DNA from: Methyloligella solikamskensis
GTDB lineage: Bacteria; Pseudomonadota; Alphaproteobacteria; Rhizobiales; Methyloligellaceae
Direction of reading: 5' to 3'
Length of the DNA stretch: 64,000 nucleotides
Assembly: GCF_042676065.1 (NCBI RefSeq)
Contig: NZ_JBHTJO010000001.1
Coordinates: forward strand, 62,001 to 126,000
Part shown: piece by piece, positions 62,455-64,000 of the stretch
Layout: the number at the start of each line of letters is the position of its first letter
Position numbering within the stretch: position 1 is the first letter of the stretch
Position numbers and translations under genes: made by a program
The notes under the pieces: generated by a model
What the model was told of the DNA's origin: nothing
The model's database searches: none
What the model saw: the letters and a program-made list of their open reading frames with translations, nothing else

Positions 62455-64000
62455 GCCACCTTGTCGGCGCTCGTCTGCCCGCCGCTCTTCTTGCCGTTCG
62501 TTTTGCCAGGCTTGATGGGCTTGCTGTTCGAGACTTCCGTGGCGCCGGGCTCGACACCGGCAGCCTCGTTGGCTTGGTCGACGCAATAGTCGACAGCCTC
62601 GCGCAGGCTCGTCGCGTAAGCATCGGCATTGGCGGCCAGCTTCACCTCGGCGAGTTCTTTGTCATCGGCATCCTCCACCCAGTACCCGACAAGGATGGTG
62701 CATTCGGTGGGGAGAATGCGGCGCAGGCGCATGATGAGATAGCGCAGATGCGCCGGGCTCTCCTCCAGGCCCAGATAGGACAGGCAGACAAGCTTCGCCT
62801 TGGTCTGCTGAAGGCTGGTGATATTGCCGGCGGAGATTGCATCGGGACCGATGGCCTCGGCGCCGAGCCCGCGCTTCTTCAGAAGCTCGGCCAGCATGGC
62901 GCCCGCCGCCTCGTCGAGCCGGGTACGGCCACCGATGCAAAGCACCGGCGTTTCCACCTGCCACTCCTTGGGCAGCTTGTCCTTCTCGACCATGAGAAGG
63001 TCCTGGGCATCGTCTACGCCCCGCTCCTCCTCCAGAGCGAGAAGATGGGCCAACCCTTCCTCGCCCTCATGCTCCTCGACCACTTCCGCCGCCTCGCGCT
63101 CGACCTCGCGTTCGTCAGGGTCTTCGCGGCGCAGAACGCTGAACCAGCGCTTCGGCCCGAGATGGCCGAGATTGGCGATCACCTCCTCCACCGTATTGGC
63201 GATGCGGGAGATCTGTTCGGTCTCAAGCGTGCCACGCTTGTAATCGGCTTGGGCGAGCTGCAGGCCGCCGACGGCGATGTTGTCGAGATAGCTTTGGAGG
63301 CTCTGATCCTTGAGGCAAAGCTCGGCCTGATAGGTGGATTCCGCCGCGTCGCCGGTGAGCGCGCGCTGGTAGAAGGATTGCTGAGGACTCAGGGCGGGCC
63401 GGTCGCCCAGCAGCACCTCCAGGAATTGCAGCCCCTCCACATGACGCCCCAGAACCATGAGGCAAACGGTGATGGGCATGGCGAGCAGCAGGCCGAGGGG
63501 GCCCCACAGCCATGTCCAGAAGATAGTCGAGCCGACGACGGCGATGGGCGACAGCCCCGTACCGTGACCGTAGACCAGGGGCTCCACCACCTGACCCATC
63601 ACAGGCTCGGAAATGAGATAGAGCGCGCCGGTCATCAGGAAGGTATCCCAACCGGGATCGACGGCCGCCGCCAGAAGCAGCGGGAAGGCCGCGGCGATGT
63701 AGGAGCCGATATACGGCACAAAGCGCATGAGGGCCGCGAGCAGCCCCCACACAGCGGGGCTCGGCACGCCGATCAGCCAAAGTCCGCAACCGATGAAGAC
63801 GCCATACAGGGAGTTGATGAGGAGCTGTCGCAGAAAATACTGGCTGAGGCGTCGGGCGGCATCGTTCATGGCGCCGGTGGTGCGCTGCAGGTCCGATGAC
63901 CCCACCAGACGAATGGCCCGGTCGCGCAGATCCTCCCGCTGCATGAGGATGAAGACGCAAAACAGGAAGACGATGCCGATCGTAGCAAGCGGCGGCAGAA
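62451..64000 (-). CDS. AI-2E family transporter with C-terminal B12-binding-like domain (5' end outside window)
   Basis: The frame stays open to the window edge, so the N-terminus is missing; an internal ATG at 63944 is not the true start. The visible part has the end of the membrane domain, with REDLRDRAIRL, GLLAALMRFVPYIGSYIAAA and ALYLISEPVMGQVVEPLVYGHGTGLSP. A cytoplasmic region of about 300 residues follows. Its last folded part (VLCIGGRTRLDEAAGAMLAELL ... AKLVCLSYLG ... TILVGYWVED) resembles a Rossmann-type cobalamin-binding domain, without the DxHxxG signature. The C-terminus is a Lys/Gly/Ser-rich tail. Confidence 0.85.
   Translation of the reverse strand, partial: LPPLATIGIVFLFCVFILMQREDLRDRAIRLVGSSDLQRTTGAMNDAARRLSQYFLRQLLINSLYGVFIGCGLWLIGVPSPAVWGLLAALMRFVPYIGSYIAAAFPLLLAAAVDPGWDTFLMTGALYLISEPVMGQVVEPLVYGHGTGLSPIAVVGSTIFWTWLWGPLGLLLAMPITVCLMVLGRHVEGLQFLEVLLGDRPALSPQQSFYQRALTGDAAESTYQAELCLKDQSLQSYLDNIAVGGLQLAQADYKRGTLETEQISRIANTVEEVIANLGHLGPKRWFSVLRREDPDEREVEREAAEVVEEHEGEEGLAHLLALEEERGVDDAQDLLMVEKDKLPKEWQVETPVLCIGGRTRLDEAAGAMLAELLKKRGLGAEAIGPDAISAGNITSLQQTKAKLVCLSYLGLEESPAHLRYLIMRLRRILPTECTILVGYWVEDADDKELAEVKLAANADAYATSLREAVDYCVDQANEAAGVEPGATEVSNSKPIKPGKTNGKKSGGQTSADKVA

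Noticed and set aside
61339..64000. Autoinducer-2 quorum-sensing locus
   Set aside because: The AI-2E family name alone does not show AI-2 transport, and no luxS or lsr gene is present.
1..64000. CRISPR arrays, insertion sequences, prophage genes
   Set aside because: No regularly spaced repeats, transposases, cas genes or phage structural genes were seen on either strand.

Overview
This window is GC-rich chromosomal DNA of an alphaproteobacterium, most likely order Hyphomicrobiales (Rhizobiales); the genus cannot be fixed from sequence alone. The evidence is gene order and content: tsaE-amgK fusion/murU/addB/addA/trxA; the reverse-strand chain aroA-cmk-rpsA-sppA-ihfB-lapA-trpFBA-accD-folC; rnd-lptCAB-rpoN-hpf-ptsN; hsp20-DUF1150; an AccD lacking the zinc-ribbon cysteines; and the iron exporter MbfA behind a palindrome of the Irr/ICE type. 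Genes are dense, many overlap by 1-8 bp, and no transposase, integrase or CRISPR array was seen.

Layout. 1-11.6 kb (+): a PAS sensor kinase cut by the window edge, the TsaE-AmgK fusion and MurU (tRNA t6A synthesis and MurNAc recycling), the AddAB double-strand-break repair nuclease and thioredoxin. 11.6-23.1 kb (-): folate, fatty-acid, tryptophan, IHF, SppA, ribosomal protein S1, CMP kinase and EPSP synthase genes. 23.2-27.4 kb: a TIGR02300 protein, tRNA-Ala(GGC), then an accessory stretch. There a glycosyltransferase, a YdeI-like protein and an ICMT-like methyltransferase are flanked by two copies of a roughly 250-270 bp repeat that includes the tRNA gene; the second copy holds a broken tRNA-Ala. 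A lower-GC orphan gene follows. 27.4-35.1 kb: hsp20-DUF1150 behind an excellent RpoH promoter and a structured leader, then the Lpt/RpoN/HPF/PtsN group, RNase D and tRNA-Leu(CAG).

35.2-44.8 kb: an NDUFA9-like protein, UppP, a GST, QueG, an SDR protein, an alpha/beta hydrolase, and a surface-polysaccharide group (GT4 glycosyltransferase, sulfotransferase, O-antigen ligase). 45.0-53.1 kb: infC with a non-AUG start, a GGDEF-EAL protein, rpmI-rplT, pheS-GNAT-pheT and mbfA. 53.2-59.3 kb: CapA-like and GMC oxidoreductase genes, then an envelope group: exported MsrA, a membrane cytochrome b and a Tat-exported lipoprotein-like molybdoenzyme of the MsrP/sulfite-oxidase fold. These face two tandem paralogous genes for tiny, methionine-rich exported proteins. 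59.5-64 kb: LepA and two tail-to-tail AI-2E-family membrane proteins, the second cut by the window edge.

The most promising undescribed feature is the 56.4-59.3 kb group. The methionine-rich exported peptides beside methionine-sulfoxide-repair-type enzymes suggest a periplasmic oxidant-scavenging system. Also worth following are the tRNA-Ala duplication with its cargo, the RpoH promoter plus possible RNA thermometer at hsp20, the ICE palindrome at mbfA, and the GNAT gene embedded in pheST.
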